Assembly: GCF_020080835.1 (NCBI RefSeq)
Contig: NC_058162.1
Location: forward strand, 15,286,122-15,350,121
DNA from: Cotesia glomerata
Lineage: Eukaryota; Arthropoda; Insecta; Hymenoptera; Braconidae
Length of the DNA stretch: 64,000 bases
Direction of reading: 5' to 3'
Positions 1-10,736 of the stretch are shown one piece after another. Position numbers and translations under genes: made by a program. The notes under the pieces were generated by a model, which was not told where the DNA came from, did no database searches, and saw nothing but the letters and a program-made list of their open reading frames with translations. The stretch's first letter is position 1. Every line of letters starts with the position of its first letter.

Positions 1-860
1 TAAAGTAATTTTTCTACAGAATGTTATGATTGAAAACAAATGTCTATATAAATTACTGCGGATCTGTAATGAAATAAAGAGCATAAATTTTTTTGGTTTT
101 TCAGTTTTATCTTGATTTGTAAATTAGTTAATAAAAGTTATATACAGTAAAGAACATAGATTAAATCACATTTTGTTTTTTAGTTCAAATTTGGTCATGA
201 CTCAAGATTGAACCCATAACTCCGATAAAATTGAAAAATTGTTTATTTTTATTTATTGTGTTAAGAGTAAAAAAATATACATCTTTTAGAAAGAGGTGCC
301 TTGGGTTTAACCCGTGCAAAAAAAAAATCTGGAAAACGGTTGACCCTACACAGGCGGATGGCCACTGCAACTTCCCGCTAATTCCATATCTAAGCGCTTA
401 AAATTGCACTTATGACGTTTTTGAGCTCTTCGAGCTCAAAAATATAATTTTTATTTTATTTCGAGCTCTCTAAGCTCTTCAAGCTCAAAATTTTCAAACT
501 GCAATAAATTCTGAATGAACTGATTTTCACGCGGTTGACAGTATTCCACACAGTTTTTTCAATTCTATAATATACTTTTAAATATAAACTGATCGTACCC
601 AAAATCTTAGAGAAATTTAAAAAATTCACTTTTTCCGAATTTTGTTGACAACGATAACTCACGAACCAATCAACCGATTTTCACATTCTTGGTGGCGATC
701 GATGTGGTTTTTTGAGCTCTAATGATTATTTCATTTCATCAAAAACTATCCTTAGAAATGTCAAAGTTATGTGAAAAAAACACTTTTTTCGAAATTTTTC
801 GTTTTCGAGCCGTTCTAAAGTTATATGAAGTTAACATACATACACACATACAAACACACA
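1..860. repeat. Noncoding repeat-like DNA with GAGCTC-rich stretch and CATACA microsatellite
   Basis: I see no supportable gene here. Positions 421-490 hold several close copies of a 'gagctc/aagctc' word, and 'gagctc' recurs near 714. From about 830 to the gap the sequence is a (CATACA/CACA)-type simple repeat, which probably caused the assembly break. The short reading frames are not supported by any recognisable domain. Confidence 0.4.
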
Positions 861-960
861 NNNNNNNNNNNNNNNNNNNNNNNNNNNNNNNNNNNNNNNN
901 NNNNNNNNNNNNNNNNNNNNNNNNNNNNNNNNNNNNNNNNNNNNNNNNNNNNNNNNNNNN
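861..960. other. Assembly gap (100 N)
   Basis: Exactly 100 N, a conventional size for a gap of unknown length. It cuts the upstream part of the glycoprotein frame that is already open at 961, so gag-pol of this retroelement may lie in the gap or may be absent. Confidence 0.95.
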
Positions 961-2631
961 GAAGTGAATCGAGTGATAACGTATTGCGGATATTGGTATC
1001 ACACTTTCGCGGTAACGAACGGAAGACAAGAGTACATTTATGAGCTTGATTATAGACAATGTAAAAAATTACAAGAAGATGGAAGCTTAAGGATGGGTGA
1101 TTCAGGATTTATAGAAGGAGTAAAAAGGAATAGTACTGATTTTCGGACTATAATGCTAGCAGGAAAAACAACAGTGGATGGAAAATGCACGGGAGTTTCA
1201 TACAGCGATCCATTTGGCACATGGGACGGAGTTATCGTGGAGGCGACCGTAAAAATTACAATCAAGAACTATTATGCGACTATTGAACGAGCCAGTAATA
1301 AAATAATTTTAGGAAGCGGATCAAGATGCGACTGGGCAGAAGGAGAGTGTATCGACCAATCAGGGAATTATGTGTTTTTGGAAGTCATCAGGGATGATTC
1401 TTGTACAGCCAACCATCTCACACTATATGAGGGTCCGGGATTGATTCTATCGGGTGAACCAGGAGAACCAGAAATTTATACTCTAAACACAGAGGAGACG
1501 ACCTTCGCCCTGTCAAAGAAAATGGAAAAAGAAGTTTGTGGTTACAAATTAATTCAAACAGATCACCCGAAATTGTTAATCAGGATATTAAAACCAGGAG
1601 AACACGGAGCGAGAACGCGACCAATCGCAACGCACGATTTAGATATCTTCACATACATAAATTCAAAATTTATATACGTAGAAAAACATATCAAACGTCA
1701 TCAAATGAAAGCTCTATACAGAGACATATTGCTACACAAATGTGAAGTAGAGAGGTAAGTAAGTTCCAATGCACTCATGTTTTCGGGACTTAAACCAGAA
1801 GAGTTTGCCTACGCTATAATGAAGGGCCCAGGATATTACGCTAGTCTCGCCGGAGAAATAATATATTTAATAAAATGCGTAGCTGTGGAAGTGACATTAA
1901 GGAAGACACAGGACTGTTACCAAGAACTACCGGTAAAATATAGAAATGAGAGTTGGTTTCTAACTCCAAAGTCTAGGATGCTGATCAAAGAGGGAACGAT
2001 GGTGGATTGTAATCAGCTGTTAACAGTAGGATATGAAATAGACGGAGCATGGATTACAATGAAACCCGACTTCGAAGATACTGTCAGACCACAAACCATG
2101 AGCCCATTAACGACACCAACTTGGAGTTATGAAGATCTGAAACATCTGGCAACGAGTGGAATATACACGGAAAAAGATCTTGAAAAATTAAGAAACAGAA
2201 TAATGCTACCAGTAGAAACACCGGTAACAATAAACACCATAGTAAGAGGAGCCACCGGAAGGACAATTTCAGGAAATTCGGGAATATCCATGGCAAAGTT
2301 CATTGACGAGGCAGACATCGAAAATTTCAAGTGAAAAACAGTGGGAGAAATTTTGGGAGGATTCTTGGTATTTGGCACAGCTAGTGCTGGAGTAATCGGA
2401 GTAATCATGGTATTAAAATTCTTAAAGATAATAATCGATACGGCAGTTCATGGATATACGCTACACAGAGCCTACGGTTGGAGTCTATATCTGCTAGGAG
2501 CAATATTATCTTCCATAACTCACTTATTGTTGCATCTAGCAAAGGAGCCTCTGAGAAACAACGAGGAAGAAAAAACGAGGCGACAAAAAGGAAATCTGGA
2601 GGAAACCAGGGAAGAAGAGTCGCGATTCTAA
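961..2631 (+). pseudogene. Chuvirus-like (Monjiviricetes) glycoprotein, endogenised, two in-frame stops
   Basis: One reading frame runs from the gap edge to 2631 and is cut by a TAA at 1756-1758 and a TGA at 2332-2334. The three open pieces (to 1758, 1777-2334, 2341-2631) are all in the same frame, so this is one decayed gene of about 557 codons. Visible features are regularly spaced cysteines, a 'CTGVSYSDPFGTWDG' block near codon 80, 'LYEGPG' near codon 157, a hydrophobic segment at about 2359-2430, and a second hydrophobic stretch before a basic tail. From family knowledge this pattern resembles chuvirus surface glycoproteins, which occur in insect genomes, often inside BEL/Pao retroelements. 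A good splice-donor sequence (GGTAAGTAAG) overlaps the first stop, so an intron is an alternative to decay there. The 5' end, including any signal peptide, is lost in the gap. Family assignment is from memory of the pattern and was not searched. Confidence 0.6.
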
Positions 2632-2780
2632 AAGAAAGATATTTACTTTAGCATTAAGCCACAATACATACACATATACACACAAATATGCATAATCGTA
2701 ACACACAAAAAAAAAAAAAAAAAAAAAAAAACGGGGAAAGGGTGTGAGTTGTTTATGTTTATTATTATTCCAGTGCCTTG
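2632..2780 (+). other. Inter-gene spacer with internal poly(A) tract (2707-2731)
   Basis: Between the two glycoprotein frames lies an A-rich spacer with a run of about 25 A at 2707-2731. It is followed by a pyrimidine-rich 'TTATTATTATTCCAG' ending at 2773 that would serve as a splice acceptor for the downstream envelope gene. The poly(A) could be a relic of mRNA-mediated capture of the upstream gene or simple slippage growth. Confidence 0.5.
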
Positions 2781-4544
2781 ATGGAGCCAACTCGGGGATC
2801 CTTGTCTAGGGTCATCGCTTTGGACAACAGGAGGGGATTGTACTCAGAGGATATAGGAGAATATCGGCCATTCGCCCGCAACAAAACAATTATAACCTTT
2901 ATGAACATCGAGGACGAGGAAAGGAAAATCGGAATTTTGGAAGAGAAGATAAACGAGGTAGCGAAAGAAGAATCGAGCAGCCAATACAGGGAATGGAGAG
3001 AACAGATCAGACGAATGAAGACCCGAATGCGCGATAGCATCCACCGCTGCAGTATACGGGAAGCATTTACCACTGCTGAAACCCTACAATACCATCAAGA
3101 AATCTTTAAAATCAAGGAAAATGGAGAAAAGATAAGAAGAACAGAAAAGGGCGAATGGATTATCAACCCCAATCAAGGAAGTCTAAAAATAGGAAACGGA
3201 ACCACCTGGGAGGAAATAGATGCTGAAATTATACTAATGGACAAAATCACCGCTACAGCATTTTTTGTCGCTCTAGCGGCATACGAAGGTCAAGCAATTC
3301 GTGACGTATATTCGCCAACTGTTATAAAACAAGGATTAGAAGAGATTTTAGAAGAAAATAGTAACTCAGATCTACTGACGGGAACAAGCAACGACGGCAT
3401 AAGGTTATTGCTGGGAATCATAGACATCGAAGTGATAATTTTTCATCAGCAAATAATTTACAAATACGTAATTCCATTAATACAGAGAACAAGTTACAGA
3501 CTAATTAGGCATTATCCTTTCCCGACACAGATCATCTCAGCACCAGGATTTGGCTCGATTGTCAAGCCTACTACCCCCTTTACGGCGATCAACGATCAGG
3601 GATATATTCCGCTGACACAGGAAGAAATAAGATCATGCCAGGTGATAAAAGGACGATTTTTGGCTATGCAGACGGCAACCGCAAAGACAACCGATGGGAC
3701 GGAAGAATGTGAAGTGGCACTGTGGAAGAAGTCACGAGATATTGATCTCCGAAGTTGTGATTTAAGAGTCGTGAAGATGAAGGAAACAATTTGGACAAAA
3801 TTAATGGGAATAAATGCATGGTTGTTTACAACCCAGGAAGCTGACATAGTAAAGGGCAAGTGTCAAGCGAATAAATCATTAGAATTGGAAGTGCGCGGAA
3901 CGGGAGTAGTTTGGATGGCTCCTGGTTGCGAAGGAATGGCAGGAAAAAGGATATTCACAACCACACAGGAAATAACGATCGCTACGAAAATATCCGAGGA
4001 AGTTTTAACCTGGCCAAGGATAGATGAGGAATTAGAAAAATTTTCCAAAGAAATGCAAGTGGATCTAACCCACGTTCTAAAAGAAATCAGCGAAGAAAAT
4101 GAAGTACAACTTCCGGAAGGTATAAAATTTCATCGAATCTGGAGAGCTATCAAGCAAAAAGGGTTGAATCAGACTGTGCATTTGGCGTCCTATGGAACAA
4201 GATCTCCATTAGTATACATCTGCGCTGCTATAGCACTTTTAAGTGCGACTGTACTTTGTGACCTAGTATGGCGTGTAATGAAGAGACGTAATCTAACGAA
4301 AAACGACACCAGTGAGGATGTTGGAAGAGATAACCCATATTGTGAGGTGGAAGATGCTATCCCGGAATCCAGTCAACCGATGGAAGTCATCATGGAAATC
4401 AGCGACAAAGCCTCCCGATCAGGAACCAGGATCAGCAACCCGGAGGTCATTGAGATGACCGATCGACCCAAGAGGATCAACTCGAGGAGTAAGCAGACAA
4501 CAACGGTCGTCGACAGCTGGGACTACAGGGCAATGCGCTTTTAA
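2781..4544 (+). CDS. env: Envelope fusion protein, baculovirus F / errantivirus Env type (587 aa, N-terminus incomplete)
   Basis: Single open frame; the first ATG is at 2781. The product resembles the F1-like, membrane-proximal part of insect retrovirus envelope proteins (Baculo_F family), which mediate membrane fusion. Seen directly: a charged N-terminal half; the hallmark 'IPLIQRTSYRLIRHYPFP' at about residues 231-249; a following cysteine ladder with 'SCQVIKG', 'EECEVALW', 'RSCDLR', 'KGKCQAN' and 'APGCEG'; a 'W' plus 'NAWLFTT' block; one transmembrane helix at about 475-497; and a 90-residue cytoplasmic tail. No signal peptide, furin site or fusion peptide is visible, so the N-terminal third is missing or is supplied by an upstream spliced exon (acceptor ending at 2773). 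It lies 146 bases downstream of an unrelated glycoprotein gene and upstream of the LTR. Unlike its neighbour it has no internal stop. Confidence 0.75.
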   Translation: MEPTRGSLSRVIALDNRRGLYSEDIGEYRPFARNKTIITFMNIEDEERKIGILEEKINEVAKEESSSQYREWREQIRRMKTRMRDSIHRCSIREAFTTAETLQYHQEIFKIKENGEKIRRTEKGEWIINPNQGSLKIGNGTTWEEIDAEIILMDKITATAFFVALAAYEGQAIRDVYSPTVIKQGLEEILEENSNSDLLTGTSNDGIRLLLGIIDIEVIIFHQQIIYKYVIPLIQRTSYRLIRHYPFPTQIISAPGFGSIVKPTTPFTAINDQGYIPLTQEEIRSCQVIKGRFLAMQTATAKTTDGTEECEVALWKKSRDIDLRSCDLRVVKMKETIWTKLMGINAWLFTTQEADIVKGKCQANKSLELEVRGTGVVWMAPGCEGMAGKRIFTTTQEITIATKISEEVLTWPRIDEELEKFSKEMQVDLTHVLKEISEENEVQLPEGIKFHRIWRAIKQKGLNQTVHLASYGTRSPLVYICAAIALLSATVLCDLVWRVMKRRNLTKNDTSEDVGRDNPYCEVEDAIPESSQPMEVIMEISDKASRSGTRISNPEVIEMTDRPKRINSRSKQTTTVVDSWDYRAMRF

Positions 4545-4982
4545 TTGAAGATCTGGAATCCTATTAATCCTTTCAACACACTCCCGAAATCCCACCTACC
4601 TTTTTTTTGTTACAGGGACCATCTAGGACCACCCTAAGAGGATCATATTAACACTATCCAAGGACACAAGAACCAATCAGGAAGGAGACATTACCAGAGA
4701 TCTTCGCAAAACCGTTATATTGTCGGGACATAAGTATTGTAATCAACATGCATGTTAGCATATATTCATTATTGCCTATATATTCACTATTATATATATA
4801 TATTCATTATTATTCTAGAATGTAGAGAAGTCTCTTAGGGTTCCAATTATTTAGTCTGAGCAAGAGGGTGGTACAGCAATTTAGATGAGGAAAAAAAAAC
4901 GCGTTATATAAATCGGGACTTCAAGGTAATAGATTCCGAATACCATTCAGGAGAATGGCTTTCTTTTTTAGCCGGGGGAGCA
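4545..4982 (+). other. Retroelement 3' untranslated region and polypurine tract
   Basis: No coding signal is present between the envelope stop and the LTR. The stretch contains a TA-rich run around 4770-4815. It ends in 'CCGGGGGAGCA' (4972-4982) directly before the LTR, the purine-rich plus-strand primer expected there and typical in form of BEL/Pao elements. Confidence 0.65.
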
Positions 4983-5785
4983 TGTGACAGGTGGGCCTAC
5001 CCTCCCGTCAATATTATGATATTCTATATATATTTTCTATAAATCGATGGGCCAACTTGCCCACCTGAATTAGACACCGAATTTCCGTTGTATTTCTAGC
5101 CTGACTCTGGTTACCGAGAATCGCTGCTTGCACGTGTTGCTGAGGAGACGCTTTCTCATGGGAACCGAGCGAACAGGTACTCTAGCACAGGGAACCGCTT
5201 TCGGCGCCTTGATACCATTTTCTGCTGACTAGGGAACTTGACAATAACCACCTAGTTCCTCAGGGCGGAATAATCTGAGTTCAACCGCGGAATAATACAA
5301 GTTCCGCGCAGTGATACAGGTGTTTGGCGGCATCCGCGACCGAGGTTACATAAACCTGGGACCTTCAGGAGGAGCGGCCTCTTGTAATCAGTCAGTCGTT
5401 TAGTCTGTCCGAATCTATGTCGAGTCCGAGTTGTCTTGCATCGTGATTAATTGTCTCCTAAGACTCTCATTCTCGTTGCTGTCCCATCTCTCTCTCTCAG
5501 TTATAGAATCAAAAGTATTGCATCAAATGGATTATTGTACTGGATTAGATTTGCTTTCATAAATAGAATTAGTTTGTAAAAGAGACTCTCAGGGCCATTT
5601 CGGGCAACTCCCATGCTTTTGGGACGGCCAATAAACAATTAGTACCGTAATTCATGAGTATTCTTCATTCACTGCGCGACCCACCCTTTTATCAACATCT
5701 AAATATTTTTCAGTGAGACGCTGAGCTAGTCCGGAGGTCTGTTTACGTGACAGGTAAATAACCAGGTGTAGGCTCACACGTAACA
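4983..5785 (+). repeat. 3' LTR of BEL/Pao-like retroelement
   Basis: The 803-bp block starts TGTGACAGG right after the purine tract and ends CACACGTAACA (TGT...ACA ends). Inside are a TATA-like 'TTACATAAA' at about 5346, an initiator-like TCAGTC near 5389 and a polyadenylation signal AATAAA at 5630-5635, giving a normal U3-R-U5 order. The matching 5' LTR is not in the window, so the ends rest on the TG/CA rule and the adjoining polypurine tract. Confidence 0.65.
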
Positions 5786-8529
5786 AATTAAAATAATTTC
5801 AGCAACGGAAAATTAAATCTACACTCAAAGAAAAAATTTTTTTTGAAAAAAATAGACAATGTTGTTAGAAAAAAATAATTTGTTACATATTTATAACAAT
5901 ATTATTTCTTAACTGAAAAAATCAAAATTTTTCTCACAGTAACTTACTAGTTGAAAAAAGTTTTTGTTGATTCAGAAATAAATTTTTATAAAAAAGTTAC
6001 TGTGAGGTAAATTTTGATTTTTTCAGCTAAGAAATACAATTGTTCAAAAATTTTAATTTCTTATTATAATATTGCCAATCTTTCTTAACATAGATTTTTT
6101 TTTCACAATGTATAGCTTTAAAAACGATAAAATTTTTAAATAATCAAGATTCTCTTTCCTGTTTTGTATTATTTTTTATTTGAATTAATAGTATGATAAA
6201 GGATACTTTTTAAGTCATTAGATATAATTTTTTTTTTTCGACTATTAATACCTAAGATTTTTTTTTCTCTACTCGTAATGAAAGTGACATAAATTTTAGA
6301 ATGGAAATTGAATATTCTTGCTGGCATTAAACTTATATTGAAATGTTAATATTGATGTTATACTGTTTTTAAAAAATTATAATCGTTTTGACTCCTTTTT
6401 ATAAAGAAAAAATCTCAATGTATTGATGCAACAAATTGAAAATGGTTTGCATACATAATTGTATATAATAATTGTATACAAGATTTTGATTTTTAATATT
6501 TGCTATATTATAATGCTATCTATCAAATTCGTCATTGTATATATATTATATATAATCATTAATACATAAAACTATGGAACTCTATGGTTATTAAGCGTTT
6601 TTTCATTTGCAGGTTATAAAAAAATTCTTAATTACGATTTTGCAAAAAAAATGAATATTGAGTTACTAATTTATAAGTGCCAGGGTCCTGCGAAAAAATG
6701 CCCCTAACTAAATTTTATCAAAAGTCTCTATTCTAATTACTGTGATCGTTCTAGCATGGCATAGCTCAAATATTAATTTCGACTGATTAAATTTCGTTTT
6801 TATCTTATGTCAACAATTTTTCGATACAGCTTTTATGCTTTAACAAGTAATCTACTATTTATTTCAGAAGCAAGTACTGTATGCTTTTGAAATAAAATAT
6901 TCCTTACTGCAATTAAAAATAAAAATAAAAAATAAAGAAATACGAAAAAAAATTCTTTAAAAACTCTAGTCTTTCAAATAATTGTTTTTCTAGAGTTAAG
7001 TAAAAACAATTCAACTTCTGTTACTTTTCAAAAATGTTAAGTGGTTAATGTACTAGAGTTTATCAATAAATTCGACTCATCTTTAAACTTAACTATGGAT
7101 ATATTCAAAATATAATTGTTTTGGTTCTTTCTTGACAAACTGAGACAGAAAATATTGATAATTGTTTTGAATCATTATTTCTAACCTAATGAATTCGTCC
7201 ATACTGTAAAAAATTTTAGTGTAACAATTTACTCTGAGAACTTTACACAACTGCGTTAGTATGAAACTATGATAAATAATTTTTATGTTGTACAATTTTA
7301 AATTTAAAATGTACACCTAAATTCAATACTTTTTTTGGTGTAACTTTTTTACCACACTAAATTCACAAATGTTTTTGCAGTGCAAAAATATAAATATCAA
7401 TCGAGAGTGAGGTGCGACTATCAGGTTTTCGTGATTACATGGGGAGTAATTTAATAACTCAACTACCGTGCGAGCTACTGGATAAGTACTAAGCCAAAAT
7501 TTTTTACACATAAGGTTAAATTGAAAATATTTCATACCATAAACAAAACAGTTTTAACTAAAACTAATAAAAAACTATTACATTGTAAAATATACCTGAT
7601 TATGTTCATTATTGTAATCCACATAGAAATCATCTGTCAACGATAAATCTTCAGCCTAAAGAAATAAAAAAAAAAAAAAAAATTAATATCTAAAAATTTT
7701 CACTCTTTAAATAAATACCATTAACTCACATCAAACCAAATTTCTTCAAGTAATGATTCATCATCATAGTCTTCATAAAGCCATGAATTTGATGAAGAAC
7801 GTTCGAAGTTTAGATCGTGAATGTAAGAAACTTCAGTTCTATCCACAGTTTCTGATGATAAGTTTCCATGCTCGGGAACTGCGTCCAAATTCAATGGATT
7901 ATTTGCTTTTGTTTCTTGATCGCAAATATTTTGACTGCCAACGTGACTATTGTCGAGTGTAACCTACAGTACATATAAGTAAAAAAATGTAGTATTTAAT
8001 AAAAATATATACAAGTCAATAAATTAAAAAAGAGCGAAAATTTTGCAAACAGTGCCCACCAATGTCTCATAATTGATATTGTATGATTTTTTTAATATTT
8101 TCCTTAACATTGCTTTCATAATATTTTAAACCAATACGTTCATCATGATTTTTACGATTTTTAAAATTTTTTAATTAAAAAAGCAACTTAATTTTAATAT
8201 TAATAGCTATGCAGTCATGACAATAAATACTCTTGTAAATAGAAATTTAACAGTGAATAAAAATTACAAATATATCTTATATAAAAATAAAAAAATATTG
8301 GTAGAGTTTAAATTCTAAAAATTATTACATTAGTCCGAATGTTGGTAAATATCAAGTTAAAAAATATTATCATTAATTAAAAAAAAATTTATGAAAATTT
8401 AGAATTTATTTGATAATTTTAAGAATTTTTGTAATACTTCAATTATAACAAAAAAAAATTGACACGTAGAAATTTAAAAAAATTAAAAATGTTATTTTTC
8501 AAAAATAATTTTTTGGTTAAATAATGTTA

Positions 8530-9943
8530 ATAAATAATAGTTTAAAAAAACTAAAAACACGCTTTTTATAGAAAACCAAACTAAAAAATAGAAAATAAAT
8601 TTTAATAAATTTAAATTAAGAATAGTGTTAAAAATTTCAATAAATATAAATTAATAATAGTGTAAATAAAAAAATGTATTTTATTTTAAAAAAAGCGTGG
8701 GGTGCTTTTTAAGATATCAAAATGATAATCACTCTACTCATATCTGTCAATAAAATATTTATAACTATTGACACCATGCACCCCACGCTTTTTTTAAAAT
8801 AAAATCCCTTTTTTTATTTACCCTATTATCAATTTATATTTATTGAAATTTTTAACACTATTCTTAATTTAAATTTATTAAAATTTATTTTCTATTTTTT
8901 AGTTTGGTTTTCTATAAAAAGCGTGTTTTTAGTTTTTTTAAACTATTATTTATTTTACTTTTTAGTTTGGTTTATTTATAAAAGCGTGATTTTTAGTTTT
9001 TTAAACTATTATTTGTTGATTATCAAAAATATTCAGGCGCGCAAATTACCCACGGAGAGTTACATACTGACAAACTGACATACAAGTGAAGCTAATATAA
9101 AGCGTGTAAAACCTACGGAGGAAAACACCTGGTTTCGAAATATAACTTCGGGATGGTCATCAGAGGATTCCGGGTTGATGTACGGGTTTATCTGTGCCAT
9201 TCCCGATGAAAACCTACGGAGGAAAACACCTGGTTTCGAAATATAACTTCGGGATGGTCATCAGAGGATTCCGGGTTGATGTACGGGTTTATCTGTGCCA
9301 TTCCCGATGAAAACCTACGGAGGAAAACACCTGGTTTCGAGATATAACTTCGGGATGGTCATCAGAGGATTCCGGGTTGATGTACGGGTTTATCTGTGCC
9401 ATTCCCGATGAAAACCTACGGAGGAAAACACCTGGTTTCGAGATATAACTTCGGGATGGTCATCAGAGGATTCCGGGTTGATGTACGGGTTTATCTGTGC
9501 CATTCCCGATGAAAACCTACGGAGGAAAACACCTGGTTTCGAGATATAACTTCGGGATGGTCATCAGAGGATTCCGGGTTGATGTACGGGTTTATCTGTG
9601 CCATTCCCGATGAAAACCTACGGAGGAAAACACCTGGTTTCGAAATATAACTTCGGGATGGTCATCAGAGGATTCCGGGTTGATGTACGGGTTTATCTGT
9701 GCCATTCCCGATGAAAACCTACGGAGGAAAACACCTGGTTTCGAGATATAACTTCGGGATGGTCATCAGAGGATGACTAGGAAGGTCATCACCTGGGTTC
9801 TAGGTTGATAATAATCAAAATTTAAATAATATCATTATGGTAGTCTCTTTATGCGAAGGAGAGTTACATACTGACAAACTGACAAACTGACAAACTGACA
9901 AACTGACAAACTGACATACAAGTGAAGCTAATAAAAAGCGTGT
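8530..9943. mobile_element. Helentron/DINE-like non-autonomous element, left arm only
   Basis: Comparison with the right arm gives a clean empty site: 'GGTTAAATAATGTTA' joins directly to 'AAAAAATTGTGAAG' there. The insert starts with a hairpin (about 8530-8953, arms of roughly 170 bases around an 80-base loop, with a partial third copy to about 9008). It carries the 101-bp satellite, then a short 8-bp repeat array (CTGACAAA, 9867-9916), and ends AATAAAAAGCGTGT. That terminus is the reverse complement of the subterminal ACACGCTTTTTAT near 8555. Subterminal inversion, central tandem repeats and no clear target duplication are features known from Helentron/DINE elements. The class is inference, while the insertion itself is directly visible. 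Confidence 0.6.
9108..9775. repeat. Satellite-like tandem array, 101-bp unit, about 6.6 copies
   Basis: The word ACCTACGGAG recurs at 9111, 9212, 9313, 9414, 9515, 9616 and 9717, an exact period of 101. Copies differ almost only at one A/G position (TTTCGAAATAT versus TTTCGAGATAT). Near-identity implies recent expansion or homogenisation. Base composition is clearly more GC-rich than the surroundings. The array is flanked on both sides by a direct repeat of about 55 bases (GAGAGTTACATACTGACAAA...). Confidence 0.95.
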
Positions 9944-10736
9944 AAAAAATTGTGAAGTGACAGCTAAATTAAATGTCATATAAATTTTAACTTACAGCAG
10001 AGCGAAATTTCTTCAAATGTCTATAAAAAGTTGATCGAGGTAAAATGCCGTCACCCTCCGGGGTTAAATATAATTTATATGGACCTCGCTTCATACTTAA
10101 ATTTCACTTTTGTTATCACTTAGGTTATTTAAGGGCATTCTCCCTAAATTGCCATTTGAAAATTTTTCTACCGAAGCGCCGTCTGGTGTCAGAATGTAGC
10201 ACTAAAATTCTTAAAATTGAATTAAATTAATAATTAATTTTATAATTAAGAAAAAAATAGGGGAATGAATTTGGTCGTTAGAAAAATTAAAATGCTACAA
10301 TTTGATAATAATTGAAGATAGTAAAATTTAAAATATACTTACATAAAATGAAAAAAAGTAAATTGTAGGTTAAACATGGGAAAAAAATGTCATGTGTAAA
10401 ATAATTATTTAAAAAAAAACTATTACCATTCACTAAAAAAGAAATGATCAGCTCCGTGTAGAATTTTTAGGAGATTTTAATCACATTTTAGTTAAATTTT
10501 AAACAATAATATTAATTAAATAGTTTTATGAAAACCATTTCCAAGTTTCAACATAAACAACAGTATCGTACATATTATGAGGTCCCAAAGGGATCCCAGT
10601 GTAAAAAGCGGGAAGTTAAAAATTTTCAAAATTTGTGGATAATGCAGTTCGCAAGTTACACTCCAAATGTAGTTACCATGGGATAGAGAGAAGCAATGTT
10701 ACCAATAAGCCCTGGAACGGAAGTCATTCATGTAAT

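Larger units (their letters stand above)
7596..10094 (-). pseudogene. Duplicated 5' part (exons 1-3) of CACTA-like transposase, left arm
   Basis: This is the mirror copy of the gene starting at 20776. Minus-strand exons are 10094-9996 (33 codons starting with an intact ATG at 10094-10092, beginning MKRGPYKLYLTPEGDG), 7963-7730 (78 codons, acidic) and 7655-7596 (20 codons). All keep GT-AG borders (donors GTAAG, GTGAG, GTATA). No exon 4 follows, because the arm ends at 5825 and an unrelated LTR comes next, so the copy lacks the zinc ribbon and catalytic region. A Helentron-like insert lies in intron 1, and a TTAA element sits about 38 bases upstream of the ATG, likely disrupting the promoter. 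This arm keeps ATG where the right arm has ATA. Confidence 0.7.

Noticed and set aside
964..1758. Independent 264-codon gene
   Set aside because: The frame continues through the stop at 1756-1758 into two further in-frame pieces with the rest of the same glycoprotein, so it is one broken gene.
5936..6008. Hairpin CTCACAGTAAC...GTTACTGTGAG as a separate element
   Set aside because: It is present only in the left arm and tiny, with no target duplication; the right arm has a small indel at the same place. Treated as local variation between arms.
7753..7962. 69-codon plus-strand frame in the left arm (also 21503-21706, minus strand)
   Set aside because: It is the antisense shadow of transposase exon 2, which has proper splice borders on the other strand.
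9108..9775. CRISPR-like regularly spaced repeat
   Set aside because: The whole 101-base period is conserved with no variable spacers, and the context is eukaryotic. It is a tandem satellite.
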